Assembly (NCBI RefSeq): GCF_018991925.1
Contig: NW_024735516.1
Location: 169,501-233,500 of the forward strand
Direction of reading: 5' to 3'
Length of the DNA stretch: 64,000 nt
From: Homarus americanus
Lineage: Eukaryota; Arthropoda; Malacostraca; Decapoda; Nephropidae
Shown here: positions 45,501-58,817 of the stretch, one piece after another
How the letters are laid out: each line of letters begins with the position of its first letter
How positions within the stretch are numbered: position 1 is the first letter of the stretch
Notes under the pieces: generated by a model
What the model was told of the DNA's origin: nothing
Seen by the model: the letters and a program-made list of their open reading frames with translations, nothing else
Databases searched by the model: none
Position numbers and translations under genes: made by a program

Positions 45501-48500
45501 ACGTCAGGTTCAGCACCATCAGATCACACGCCAGGTTCAGCACCACTCAGACACACGTCAGGTTCCAGCGTTCACCAGATGCCGCCACACCAGGTTCAGC
45601 ACCATCAGACACACGCCAGTTCCACAGCACCTCCTCACCAGACACACTAGCACCACGCCCAGCCCAGCACCACCAGACAACACACCAGGTTCAGCGCACC
45701 ATCAGACACACGCCAGGTTCAGCACCACCAGACACACGCCAGGTTCAGCACCACCAGACACACATGCCAGGTTCAAAGCACCATCAGACACACGCCAGGT
45801 TCAGCACCACCAGACACACGCCAGGTTTAGCACCACCAGACACACGCCAGGTTCAGCACCATCAGACACACGTCAGGTTCCGCACCATCAGACACACGCC
45901 AGGTTCAGCACCACCAGACACACGCGTCAGGTTCAGCACCACCAGACACACACACCAGGTTCAGCACCATCAGACACACGCCAGGTTCAGCACCATCAGA
46001 CACACGCCAGGTTCAGCACCACCAGACACACACCAGGCTCCAGCACCACCAGACACACGCCAGGTTCAGCACCATCAGACATTAATGCCAGGTTCAGCAC
46101 CACCAGACACACGCCAGGTTCAGCACCACCAGACACACGCCAGGTTCAGCACCATCAGACAATACGCCAGGTTCAGCACCACCAGACACACGCCAGGTTC
46201 AGCACCACCAGACACACGCCAGGTTCACAGTACCGCCAGACACACGCCAGGTTCAGCACCATCAGACACACGCCAGGTTCAGCAAGCACCAGACACACGC
46301 CAGGTTCAGCACCACCAGACACACGCCAGGTTCAGCACCACTCAGACACACGCCAGCCCAGCACCACCAGACACACGCCAGGTTCAGCACCATCAGACAC
46401 ACACCAGGTTCAGCACCATCAGACACACGCCAGGTCTGCCAGCACCACCAGACACAATGCCAGGTTCAGCACCACCAGACACACACCAGGTTCAGCACCA
46501 CCAGACACACGCCAGGTTCAGCACCACCAGACACACACCAGGTTCAGCAACATCAGACACACGCCACCAGCACCATCAGACACGCCAGGTTCAGCACCAC
46601 CAGACACACACCAGGTTCAGCACCACCAGACACACGCCAGGTTCAGCACCACAGACACACGCCAGGTTCAGCACCACCAGACACACGCCAGGTTCGGCAC
46701 ACCACCGGCCACACACCAGGTTCAGCGCACCACCAGACACACGCCAGGTTCAGTACCACCAGACACACGCCAGGTTCAGCACCACCAGACACACGCCAGG
46801 TTCGCACCATCAGACACGCCAGGTTCAGCACCATCAGACACACACCGTGTCTAGCACCACCAGACACACGCCAGGTTCAGCACCACCAGACACACGCCAG
46901 GTTCAGCACCACCAGACACACGCCAGGTTCAGCAATTCACCAGACATTAATGCCAGGTTCAGCACCACACCAGACATGCCAGGTTCAGCAAGCACCACCA
47001 GACACACGCCAGGTTCAGCACCACCAGACACACGCCAGAATTCAGCACCACCAGACACACACCAGGTTCAGCACCACCAGACACACGCCAGGTTCAGCAC
47101 CATCAGACACACGCCAGGTTCAGCACCACCAGACACATGCCAGGTTCAGCACCACCAGACACACACCAGGTTCAGCACCACCAGACACACGCCAGTTCAG
47201 CACCACCAGACAATAATGCCAGGTTCAGCACCATCAGACACACACACGCCAGGTTCAGCACCATCAGACACACGCCAGGTTCAGCACCACATCAGACACA
47301 CACGCCAGGTTCAGCACCATCAGACACACGCCAGGTTCAGCACCATCAGACACACGCCAGGTTCAGCACTACCAGACGCAACGCCAGGTTCAGCACCATC
47401 AGACACACGCCAGGTTCAGCACCATCAGACACACACCAGGTTCAGCACCGCCAGACACACGCCAGGTTCAGCACCACCAGACGCACGTCAGGTTCAGCAC
47501 CAACAGACACACGCGCCAGGTTCAGCACCATCAGACACACGCCAGGTTCAGCACTGCCAGACACACGCGCCAGGTTCAGCACCAATGATACATGCCAGGT
47601 TCAGCACCACAGACACACGCCAGTTCAGCACCACAGACACACGCCAGGTTCAGCACCATCAGACAGCCACGCCAGGTTCAGCACCGCCAGACACATGCCA
47701 GGTTCAGCACCATCAGACACACGCCAGGTTCAGCACCATCAGACACACGCCAGGCTCCAGCACCACCCAGACACACGCCAGGTTCAGCACTGCCAGACAC
47801 ACGCCAGGTTCAGCACCATCAGACACACGCCAGGTTCAGCACCACGACACACGCCAGGTCTAGCACCACCAGACACACGCCAGGTTCAGCAGCACCATCA
47901 GACACACGCCAGGTTCAGCACCACCAGACACACGCGGGTTCAGCACTGCCAGACACACGCCAGGTTCAGCACCATCAGACACACGCCAGGTTCAGCACCA
48001 TCAGACACACGCCAGGTTCAGCACCATCAGACACACGCCAGGTTCAGCACCGCCAGACACACGCCAGGTTCAGCACTACCAGACACACGCCAGGTTCAGC
48101 ACCATCAGACACACGCCAGGTTCAGCACCACCAGACACACGCCAGGTTCCAGCACCACCAGACACACGCCAGGTTCAGCACCACCAGACACACACCAGGT
48201 TCAGCACCATCAGACACACGTCAAGTTCAGCACCACCAGACACACGCCAGGTTCAGCACCGCCAGACACACGCCAGGTTCAGCACCACCAGACACACGCC
48301 AGGTTCAGCACCATCGTATACACGCCAGGTTCAGCACCATCAGACACACGCCAGGTTCAGCACCACCAGACACACGCCAGGCTCAGCACCACCAGACACA
48401 TGCCAGGTTCAGCACCACCAGACGCACGCCAGGTTCAGCACCCCATCAGACACACCAGTTCAGCACCACCAGACACACGCCAGGTTCAGCACCATCAGAC

Positions 48501-51500
48501 ACACGCCAGGTTCAGCACCATCAGACACACGCCAGGTTCAGCACCATCAGACACACGCCAGGTTCAGCGCACCATCAGACACACGCCAGGTTCAGCACCA
48601 TCAGACACACGCCAGGTTCAGCACCATCAGACACACGCCAGGCTCCAGCACCACCAGACGCACGCCAGGTTCAGCGCACCATCAGACACACGCCAGGTTC
48701 AGCACCATCAGACACACGCCAGGTTCAGCACCACCAGACACACGCCAGGCCCAGCACCATCAGACACACGCGCCAGGTTCAGCACCACCAGACGCACGCC
48801 AGCCCTTGTGCACCACCAGACACACAATTGCAGGTTCAGCACCACCAGACACACGCCAGGTTCAGCACCATCAGACGGCCACGCCAGGTTCAGCACCATC
48901 AGACACACGCCAGGTTCAGCACCACCAGACGCACGCCAGGTTCAGCACCGCCAGACACACGCCAGGTTCAGCACCACTGGTTACCACGCCAGGTTCAGCA
49001 CCACCAGACACACGCCAGGTTCAGGCACCATCAGACACACGCCAGTTCAGCACCACCAGACACACGCCAGGTTCAGCACCATCAGACACACGCCAGGTTC
49101 AGCACCACCAGACACACGCCAGGTTCAGCACCATCAGACACACGCCAGGTTCAGCACCACCAGACACACGCCAGGTTCAGCACCATCGACACACGCCAGG
49201 TTCAGCACCACCAGACACACGCCAGGTTCAGCACCATCAGACACACGCCAGCCCAGCACCATCAGACAATATCGCCAGGTTCAGCACCACCAGACACACG
49301 CCAGGTTCAGCACCATCAGACACACACGCCAGGTTCAGCACCATCAGACGACGCCAGGTTCAGCACCGCCAGACGCGCCAGGTTCAGCACCACCAGACAC
49401 ACGCGCCAGGTTCAGCACCATCAGACACACGCCAGGTTCAGCACCATCAGACACAATGCCAGGTTCAGCACCATCAGACACACGCCAGGTTCAGCACTGC
49501 CAGACACGCCAGGTTCAGCAAATTCACCAGACACACGCCAGGCCCAGCAATTACCAGACACACGCCAGGTTCAGCACCATCAGACACACGCCAGGTTCAG
49601 CACCATCAGACACACGCCAGGTTTAGCACCACCAGACACACGCGCCAGGTTCAGCACCACCAGACACACGCCAGGCTCAGCACCATCAGACACACGCCAG
49701 GTTCAGCACCATCAGACACACGCCAGGCCCAGCACCACCAGACACACGCCAGGCTCCAGCACCACCAAGACACACACTGCTCCAGCACCACCAGACGCAC
49801 GCCAGGTTCAGCACCATCAGACACACGCCAGGTTCAGCACCACCAGACACACGCCAGGTTCAGCACCATCAGACACAATGCCAGGTTCAGCACCACCAGA
49901 CACACACACCAGGTTCAGCACCACCAGACACACACCAGGTCTAGCACACCAGACACACACACCAGGTTCAGCACCACCAGACACACACCAGGTTCAGCAC
50001 CACCAGACACACACAGGTTCAGCACCACCAGACACACGCCAGTTCAGCACCACCAGACACACGCCAGGTTCAGCACCATCACCAGACACACGCCAGGTTC
50101 AGCACCATCAGACACACGCCAGGTTCAGCACCATCAGACACACACCCAGGTCTGTGCGCACCATCAGACACACACCAGGTTCAGCACCATCAGACACATC
50201 AGTCAGGCTTCTAGCACCACCAGACACACGCCAGGTTCAGCACCACCTCAGACACACACAGGTTCAGCACCATCAGAGCACGCCAGGTTCAGCACCACCA
50301 GACACACGCCAGGTTCAGCACCACAGACACACGCCAGGTTCAGCACCATCAGACACACGCCAGTTCAGCACCATCAGACACACGCCAGGCTCCAGCACCA
50401 TCAGACACACGCCAGGTTCAGCACCATCAGACACACGCCAGGTCTGCACCATCAGACACATGCCAGGTTCAGCACCATCAGACACACGCCAGGCTTCCAG
50501 CACCATCAGACACACGCCAGGTTCAGCACCACCAGACACACCAGGCACCATCAGACACACACCAGGTTCAGCACCACCAGACACACGCCAGGTTCAGCAC
50601 CGCCAGACACACGCCAGGTTCGCAGCACCACCAGACACACGCCAGGTTCAGCACCACCAGAGCCACACGCCAGGTTCAGCATCACCAGACACACGCCAGG
50701 TTCAGCACCACTGGTGACACACGCCAGGTTCACAGCACCATCAGACGCACGTCAGGTTCATAGCACTACCAGAGAACACGCCAGTTCAGCACCACCAGAC
50801 ACACGCCAGGTTCAGCACCGCCAGACACACGCCAGGTTCAGCACCACCAGACACACGCCAGGTTCAGCACCATCAGACACACGCCAGGTTCAGCACCACC
50901 AGACACACGCCAGGTTCAGCACCGCCAGACACACGCCAGGTTCAGCACCACCAGACACACGCCAGGTCTAGCACCATCAGACACACGCCAGGTTCAAAGC
51001 ACCATCAGACACACGCCAGGTCTGAAGCACCACCAGCACACACGTCAGGTTCACAGCACCATCAGACACACGCCAGGTTCAGCACCACCAGACAGCACGC
51101 CAGGTTCAGCACCACCAGACACACACCAGGCTCAGCACCACCAGACACACGCCAGGTTCAGCACCAGCCAGACACACGTCAGGTTCAGCACCGCCAGACA
51201 CATGCCAGGTTCAGCACCACCAGACACACGCCAGGTTCAGCACTGCCAGACACACGCCAGGTTCAGCACCATCAGACACACGCCAGGTTCAGCACCACTC
51301 AGACACGCCAGGTTCAGCACCGCCAGACACACGCGCCAGGTTCAGCACCATCAGACACACGCCAGGTTCAGCACCACCAGACACACGCCAGGTTCAGCAC
51401 CACTGCATACACACCAGGTTCAGCACCATCAGACACACGCCAGGTTCAGCAACCACCAGACACACACGTCAGGTTCAGCACCATCAGACACACGCCAGGT

Positions 51501-53895
51501 TCAGCGCACCACCAGACACGTCAGGTTCAGCACCGCCAGACACACGCCAGGTTCAGCACCATCAGACACACGCCAGGTTCAGCACCACCAGACACCACGC
51601 TGTGTCTGGCACCATCAGACACACCAGGTTCAGCACCATCAGACACACGCCAGGTTCAGCACCACACAGACACACGCCAGGTTCAGCACCACCAGACACA
51701 CCAGGTTCAGCACCACCAGACACACGCCAGGTTCAGCACCGCCAGACACACGCCAGGCCCAGCACCGCCAGACACACACGCCAGGTTCAGCACCGCCAGA
51801 CACATGCCAGGCTCCAGCGCACCACCAGACACACACGCCAGTTCAGCACCATCAGACACACGCGCCAGGTTCAGCACCACAGACACACGCCAGGTTCAGC
51901 ACCGCCAGACACACGCCAGGTTCAGCACCATCAGACACACGCTGCAACGCACCATCAGACACACACCAGGTTCACAGCACCAACGCCAGCCCAGCACCGC
52001 CAGACACACGCCAGTCTACAGCAGCACCGCCAGACACACGCCAGGTTCGGCACCGGTGACACACAGCCCAGCACACCAGACACACGCGCCAGGTTCAGCA
52101 CCACCAGACACACGCCAGGTCTGGCGCACCACCGCACAGGTCTGTGCAACGCCAGACACACGCCAGGCCCAGCACTGCCAGACACACGCCAGGTTCAGCA
52201 CCACCAGACACACGCCAGGTTCAGCACCACCAGACACACCAGGTTCAGCACTACCAGACACCACGCGCCAGGTTCAGCACCGCCAGACACGCCAGGTCTT
52301 GCGCACCGCCAGACACACGCCAGGTTCAGCACCGCCAGACACACGCCAGGTTCAGCACCACCAGACACACGCCAGCCCAGCACCATCAGACACACGCCAG
52401 GTTCAGCACCACCAGACACACGCCAGGTTCAGCACCGCCAGACACACACGCCAGTTCCAGCACCGCCGACACACGCCAGGTTCAGCACCACCAGACACAC
52501 GCCAGTTCAGCACCATCAGACACACGCCAGGTTCAGCACCACACCAGACACACGCCAGGTTCAGCACCATCAGACACACGCCAGGTTCAGCACCACCAGA
52601 CACACACCAGGTTCAGCACTACCACGCCAGGCCCAGCACCGCTGGTACGCACGCCGTGCCCAGCACCATCAGACAGCACGCCAGGTTCAGCACCACCAGA
52701 CATACGCGCCGTCTAGCACCACCAGACACACGCCAGGTTCAGCGCACCAACGACACGCCAGGTTCAGCACCACCGCACACACACCAGGTTCAGCACCACC
52801 AGCATCACACACCGCACCACCACATGCCGTTCAGCACCACCAGACACGCCCCAGCAGCACCACCAGACACACACGCCACCGCACCATCAGACACACGCAG
52901 GTTCAGCACCACCAGACACACACGCCAGGTTCAGCACCATCAGACACACGCCAGTTCCAGCACCAGACACACGCCAGCACCAGCACCATCAGACACACGC
53001 CAGGTTCAGCACCATCAGACACACGCCAGGTTCAGCACCATCAGACACACGCCAGGTTCAGCACCACCAGACACACCAGGTTCAGCACCACCAGACACAC
53101 GCCAGGTTCAGCACCACCAGACACACGCCAGGTTCAGCACTGCCAGACACACGCCAGGTTCAGCACCGCCAGACACACACCAGGTTCAGCACCACCAGAC
53201 ACACGCCAGTTCAGCACCACCAGACACGCGCCAGGTTCGCACCGGATACGCCAGTTCACACACACGCCAGGTTCAGCACCACCAGACACACGCCAGGTTC
53301 AGCACCACCAGACACACGCGCCAGGTTCAGCACCATCAGACACACGCCAGGTTCAGCACCACCAGACACACACCACCCGCACCATCAGACACGTCCAGCA
53401 CCACCAGACACACGCGCCAGGTTCAGCACTATCAGACACACGTCAGGTTCCAGCACCAGACACACGCCAGTTCGGCACCACCAGACACACGCCAGGCCCC
53501 GGCACCGCCAGACACACACCCAGGCTCGCACCATCAGACACACGCCAGGTTCAGCACCATCAGACACACGCCAGGTTCAGCAATTGCTCTACACACACGT
53601 CAGGTTCAGCACCATCAGACACACGCGCAGGAAGTTCAGCACCATCAGACACAATGCCAGGTTCAGCACCATCAGACACACGCCAGGCCCGAAAATCAAT
53701 TGCAGGACACGTCAGTTCATGCCACTACCAGACACGCGGTAAGTTCAGCACCACCAGACACACGCCAGGTTCAGCACCACCAGACACACGCCAGGTTCAG
53801 CACCATCAGACACTACGCCACCAGCACCATCAGACGCCAGGTTCAGCACCACGACACACGCCAGGTTCAGCACCAACACTACATCACCGGGACAC
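42565..53895 (+). repeat. Very large 26-bp minisatellite, about 430 units
   Basis: The unit is ACACGCCAGGTTCAG followed by CACCAC or CACCAT and CAGAC. Variation concentrates at the end of the unit (CACCACC, CACCATC, CACCGCC, CACTGCC) and at the CpG (ACACGCC, ACATGCC, ACACACC, ACACGTC). Small indels are common, and the region 51.5-53.9 kb is more disordered. Since 26 is not a multiple of three and the plus-strand unit has no stop in any frame, each of the three frames reads the same 26-residue cycle (THARFST, TRHTPGSAPP, DTRQVQHHQ). This gives overlapping open frames of up to about 1,100 codons. I see no start context, splice logic or domain, so I treat these as non-coding. Confidence 0.97.
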
Positions 53896-54231
53896 GAAAA
53901 AGCTCCCGGATGAAAGTGTTGGGTCGTGGTATCAGTATCAACACGAGGCGGCTTAATAAACTGATGTTAGCTCCTCCATCACTGTGATAAATGACCTCAC
54001 AACCTTTACTGAGTACTGTATATACGTCGCCAACATGTTGAGACCAGCACAGCACCTTCCTGGGTCAACACTGTCTACCTTCCTCTTAAAATAAATAAAT
54101 AAATAAGCTAAATAAATATTGAAGTGATAAACGTGGTAACATTATGAGATGTTCTTATTACCACCATGCTATTGTACTATTTCAGATGATACTAAATGTT
54201 ACATATTACTTCCTTGAGATAAATGTATAGT
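53896..54231. other. Right flank of the 26-bp array, unassigned
   Basis: No gene. An (AAAT)n-like run lies at 54088-54112. Confidence 0.5.
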
Positions 54232-54400
54232 ATATATCAGGTGCCAAAAAGAGAGCTCAGGTTCTCAACTGGCTCAGTCATGTTAATATTATTATTATCC
54301 ACCCTGTATCTGTGTTTTTCTGACCAAATAAACTGTTTCAATTCAATTCATCATCATCATCATCATCATCATCAGTAGCAGCAGCAGTAGCAGTAGTAGT
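54232..54400 (+). mobile_element. Possible retroelement 3' end with (ATC)n tail
   Basis: AATAAACTGTTTCAATTCAATT followed by (CATCAT)n and AGCAGCAGTAG runs resembles the polyadenylation region and simple-repeat tail of non-LTR elements here. No coding remnant supports it. Confidence 0.3.
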
Positions 54401-54700
54401 AATAGTACTTGGAATTATAATACAGTAATATAATCACATTTGTTCAAAGAGGCTGGACGGTGCAAATGGCGGCTCGTGATTAGGACCAACAGGGTGCAGT
54501 ATTCAGCCGTGGTGGGAATAACCTGTTGTGGTGGTGGAACAATACGGGGTTAAGGCGTCAAGGTTCCCACCAGCCTGACGTGACCTGTTACTTTCTCGCC
54601 GTATATGAGCTCACGTAATATATCATTAATAAGAGAGGAACAGTCTAGGTGCTAAAAGTGATCTCTATGTCATTCCCTTAGTAAAGTCTAGTTAACTTTT
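54401..54700. other. Unassigned sequence
   Basis: Nothing recognised. Confidence 0.5.
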
Positions 54701-54701
54701 T

Positions 54702-54860
54702 CTGATCATTTGAAAATTAGGCCCCAGCTTATTTCACCTTACGATCAACCACCCGAATTCTAGCCTCATCAAACCTACCCCAACTCTAACATATTGTAAC
54801 CTCACCTAACCAAATTTAACGTAACGTATCGTAACCTAACCTAACCTAACCTAACCTAAG
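54702..54860 (-). repeat. Dispersed core followed by degenerate (CCTAA)n
   Basis: Read on the minus strand, a decayed TTAGG tract (54860-54780) precedes GGGTGGTTGATCG, TAAGGTGAAATAAGCTGGGG and CCTAATTTTCAAATGATC (54755-54702). The order is the same as in the other copies. Confidence 0.75.
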
Positions 54861-55186
54861 AGTCTTCAGCAGGATCACAATCTCCTGAGAGTCTTCACAA
54901 GTTCGTCTCTCAAGGCTTCCTCCATAAGTTTACCAATAACGAGAGACACTAATTGGTTCATAATTACTTCATAGTTATTAATCACCTTTTTTTTCCGACA
55001 GTTGGGAGACTGGCGAGCTTCCAATACTTGTATAAGTCTCCGCCAGTGAGCGATATAACACTCTTTTACTTCAACTTTGTCAGGTAAAAGTTACCTGTGT
55101 CTGTCCCAGGGTCTTATTAATGTGGCCTTACTGGAGGCGGACACAACATTCATGGTTACACTAGGAACAGTTGCTTCACTATCAGC
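54861..55186. other. Unassigned sequence
   Basis: Nothing recognised. It is the unique left flank of the next array. Confidence 0.5.
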
Positions 55187-56072
55187 GGTGAGGAGCTCCA
55201 GGGGTGAGGAGCTCCAGGGTCGAGGAGCTCCAGGGGTGAGGAGCTCCAGGGGTGAGGAGCTCCAGGGGTGAGGAGCTCCAGGGGTGAGGAGCTCCAGGGG
55301 CGAGGAGCTCCATGGGTGAGGAGCTCCAGGGGTGAGGAGCTCCAGGGGTGAGGAGCTCCAGGGTCGAGGAGCTCCAGGGGTGAGGAGCTCCAGGGGTGAG
55401 GAGCTCCAGGGGTGAGGAGCTCCAGGGGTGAGGAGCTCCAGGGGTGAGGAGCTCCAGGGGCGAGGAGCTCCAGGGGTGAGGAGCTCCAGGGGTGAGGAGC
55501 TCCAGGGGTGAGGAGCTCCAGGGGCGAGGAGCTCCAGGGGCGAGGAGCTCCAGGGGTGAGGAGCTCCAGGGGTGAGGAGCTCCAGGGGTGAGGAGCTCCA
55601 GGGGCGAGGAGCTCCATGGGTGAGGAGCTCCATGGGTGAGGAGCTCCAGGGGTGAGGAGCCCCGGTGCAGGGTTTGCATGAGGAGCCTGCGGGCTGGTGA
55701 ACCCAGCAGGCCGAGGAACCCGGTGGCTCATGTCCCAGTCGAGAACCCATGGGTGAGGAGCTCCATGGGTGAGGAGCTCCAGGGGTGAGGAGCTCCAGGG
55801 GTGAGGAGCTCCAGGGGCGAGGAGCTCCAGGGTCGAGGAACTCCAGGGTCGAGGAACTCCAGGGTCGAGGAACTCCAGCGTCGAGGAACTCCAGGGGTGA
55901 GTAGCTCCAGCGTCGAGGAACTCCAGGGGTGAGTAGCTCCAGGGGTGAGTAGCTCCAGGGTCGAGTAGCTCCAGGGGTGAGTAGCTCCAGGGGCGAGGAG
56001 CTCCAGGGGTGAGGAGCTCCAGGGGCGAGTAGCTCCAGGGTCGAGTAGCTCCAGGGATGAGGAGCTCCAGGG
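55187..56072. repeat. 16-bp minisatellite with a SacI palindrome in most units
   Basis: About 50 units of GAGGAGCTCCAGGGGT. Variants CGAGGAACTCC and GTAGCTCC cluster after 55830. A non-repeat segment of about 95 bp interrupts it at 55660-55750. The GGAGCTCC core is self-complementary. Sixteen is not a multiple of three, so the minus strand has three equivalent open frames (GAPHPWSSSPLEL type). Confidence 0.96.
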
Positions 56073-56850
56073 TTAACAGTAGCTGGTTAGGGACAAAGGG
56101 ACCAACATTCTACATTACTTTCAACTAAATCGAGGTCACCTAAGGTCAACCAGGTGTGAAGGGGAAATGAAGATGGGCAAATGTACTGCCGGTCACTTTG
56201 CCTCCTTAGGATTCACTGTAGTCACACTGTAGGCTTATAGGACCCACTTTCACTCCCTCAAGTTTACTGTGTAGCAGAGAGAATTTCTAGTGTTTTGGGG
56301 GTGACCTTCTAAGACACGCAACTCTACCTCAATATTGTAACTATCACTTAACCCTCCCCAAGTAACATGTGCGTAACTTGGCACCTCATCATCATCTTCC
56401 CAACTTGTGTTAACGAGAACTTATCTTGTTTATTCACAGTTGTCGTTCGTTAAGTTTAGATCTTTACACAACTTCCTCCGTCAGATTAACTGTGAAAAAT
56501 TACGTGGAGGAAAATTTATCAGTGGTCGCCCTCACCGTCGACTTTACCCACAATTACGATATTATCAACTAAGTTTACTTATGAGTCCCCAGAATCTATA
56601 TCTTAATATATTTACGTCTCGTGTAAGTTCCTCGGCTAATTAATATAAGACATTTAAGTGCCTCAACTAATTAACAAAAGACAATCTCGAGGAAGTTTGT
56701 GTATAGCGGACGTCACGAGCCAGGAGCTAGCAGGCCTCCCCAACACCACCTCCTTGGAAAGATAAACCACACAGCAGGTCCGGCTCAGTAACTACAGATA
56801 TCATGGATAACGTCAAGATTAACCCCACCCGCCATCCTATTTAACATAAC
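56073..56850. other. Unassigned sequence
   Basis: No gene is supported. A plus-strand frame at 56407-56643 has no recognisable family. Confidence 0.5.
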
Positions 56851-56852
56851 TA

Positions 56853-56972
56853 ATAGGTTAGGTTAGGTTAGGTTAGGTTAGGTTAGGTTAGGTTAGGTTA
56901 GAGTCTTTAGATATACATTGATGAATAAATGTATACAAAATGTTGCTACTACACTCAGGTTAGGTTAGGTTA
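56853..56972. repeat. (GGTTA)n tracts
   Basis: Nine clean units at 56855-56900, then three more at 56957-56972 after about 55 bp of AT-rich sequence. Confidence 0.95.
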
Positions 56973-57014
56973 AGTTAACACAAGAGGTTAAGCCATAATA
57001 TTCGATGGGTTAAG

Positions 57015-57122
57015 TTACCGTACTCAAAGGTATAAGACATCGTACTCAGGGGTTTAAGACATCGTACTCAGGGGTTTAAGACATCGTACTCAGGGGTTTA
57101 AGACATCGTACTCAAGAGGTTA
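57015..57122. repeat. 22-bp minisatellite, 5 units
   Basis: Units of AGACATCGTACTCAGGGGTT. Confidence 0.95.
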
Positions 57123-57329
57123 AGCACAGCCCCACATACACACTAGCTACCTCATCCAGTTAATATAATCAACAAGTCTGCCCGCCACACTCCACCTGTC
57201 CAACCATCCCCACGACATGATCTAATTCACCTCGCGACAGTCACAAATTTGATGCCAGATTAACACAATCAGTTGCAGGTATAAGAACACATACAGTAAC
57301 GTCATGGATAACTTGTGTACTAGATTGCC

Positions 57330-57762
57330 TCCTCTGGTCTGCCGTGGTCGTGTAGGTCTGCCGTGGTCGTGTAGGTCTGCCGTGGTCGTGTAGGCCTGCC
57401 GTGGTGTAGATAGTGCCGTGGTCGCAGGTGTGCCGTGGTCGCAGGTGTGCCGGTCGCAGGTGCCGTGGTCGTATAGGTGTGCCGTGGTCGCAGGTCTGCC
57501 GTGGTCGTGTAGGTCTGCCGTGGTCGTGTAGGTCTGCCGTGGTCGTATAGGTCTGCCGTGGTCGTGTGTAGGTGTGCCGTGGTCGTGTAGGTCTGCCGTG
57601 GTCGTGTAGGTCTACCGTGGCTCATGGTAGGTGTGCCGTGGTCGTGTAGGTGTGCCGTGGTCGTGTAGGTCTGCCGTGGTCGTGTAGGTCTACCGTGGTC
57701 ATATAGGTGTGCCGTGGTCGTATAGGTGTGCCGTGGTCGTGTAGGTCTGCCGTGGTCGTGTT
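57330..57762. repeat. 19-bp minisatellite, about 23 units
   Basis: Units of GTGTAGGTCTGCCGTGGTC with GTGTGCC and ATAGG variants. Confidence 0.95.
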
Positions 57763-57894
57763 GGTTCTGTGTTCCTCAGCAAAATTTTTATGTGTACCAT
57801 CCAACTGAGGTTTACTGCCGCCGCCTCGGTACTGAGTCGAGCATCAGAGGCCGGGGCTCGTGGGCTCCAATTGCTCTGTATATTGTGTGTGTAA

Positions 57895-57972
57895 ACACAC
57901 ACACACACACACACACATACCTAACACACACACACACACGCACGCACACACACACGCACACACACACACGAC
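57895..57972. repeat. (CA)n microsatellite with interruptions
   Basis: CA runs separated by CATACCTAA and CGCACGCA. Confidence 0.95.
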
Positions 57973-58680
57973 AACCTAATTATAAATGCAGTACAGTACA
58001 GCATTGCCTTATTACACTTGCTATATGTTGTAGTAAGGCCACAATCCAGACGATTCAATTATACACAGCAGTGACGACAACAGCTGGTCACCCGTCTTGT
58101 ACTGACAGACACTCACTCACTCACGGCTTAATCTTCATCACTGTTACGTCCTTTGTAACTTATGGAGGTTTAATTTGATGTTTACACTGAGGAAGTACTG
58201 TTGTGATAACCTACAGACATTATACTGACGAAGAAAATACACGAAAAAAAAATCCAAACGTCATTTTTCAAAGATTATCGTACAAAACAAATATTAATTA
58301 TCCAACTGTAAACAAACGCGTCAGAGACATATATCATTGAGGTAAATGTTATTCTTTAGGAAATATGGAGGTAATGAACGGAAGAAAATGAATACAGAAT
58401 TTAAAGAGTAATGATGAATGAATGAGACGCACAAAGAGACGGGAATAGAATGAAAAATACGGGTAATATGGGTGAGAGTCGCGTCTGGTGGGTGCTGGGG
58501 GTAAGGAGGGTGGGGGGTGAATCATAGAAACCACCACCACACGTCACCATCCCAGCCTGGTAAAGTCACTATCACACTCATATCACCATCATAACATTAG
58601 TCTTTCACCAGTACATCTATGTAACCAAAATACACTAGTAAGAACACTAACACACTTGAGATATTGATAGTTTATTATAC
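57973..58680. other. Unassigned sequence
   Basis: No gene is recognised. Confidence 0.5.
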
Positions 58681-58681
58681 T

Positions 58682-58770
58682 CCCCTGATGATTAGTCCCC
58701 AAGCTTATTTCACCTGATGATTAACCACCCTAATGGTACTTGAGGGTATATGTTTGGTTAGGTTAGGTTA
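58682..58770 (-). repeat. Dispersed core with adjacent TTAGG tract
   Basis: On the minus strand 58730-58682 reads GGTGGTTAATCATCAGGTGA, AATAAGCTTGGGG and ACTAATCATCAGGGG, the best-preserved copy of the core. A short GGTTAGGTTAGGTTA tract lies at 58752-58768. Its plus-strand orientation is opposite to what the other copies would predict. Confidence 0.75.
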
Positions 58771-58774
58771 AGCA

Positions 58775-58776
58775 TG

Positions 58777-58815
<39 letters not shown>
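58775..58815. repeat. (CA)n microsatellite
   Basis: An uninterrupted CA run. Confidence 0.97.

Positions 58816-58817
<2 letters not shown>

Noticed and set aside
42565..53895. CRISPR array (26-bp direct repeats)
   Set aside because: The units are directly tandem with no unique spacers, and the genome is eukaryotic.
42534..53987. Very long plus-strand open frames (up to about 1,135 codons) as a giant His/Pro/Thr-rich protein
   Set aside because: They are the expected result of a stop-free 26-bp unit, overlap each other in different frames with the same repeat, begin at non-ATG codons or within the array, and have no other domain.
55091..55750. Three overlapping minus-strand proline/serine/leucine-rich frames
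   Set aside because: A 16-bp unit without stops gives identical frames in all registers. They are repeat artefacts.
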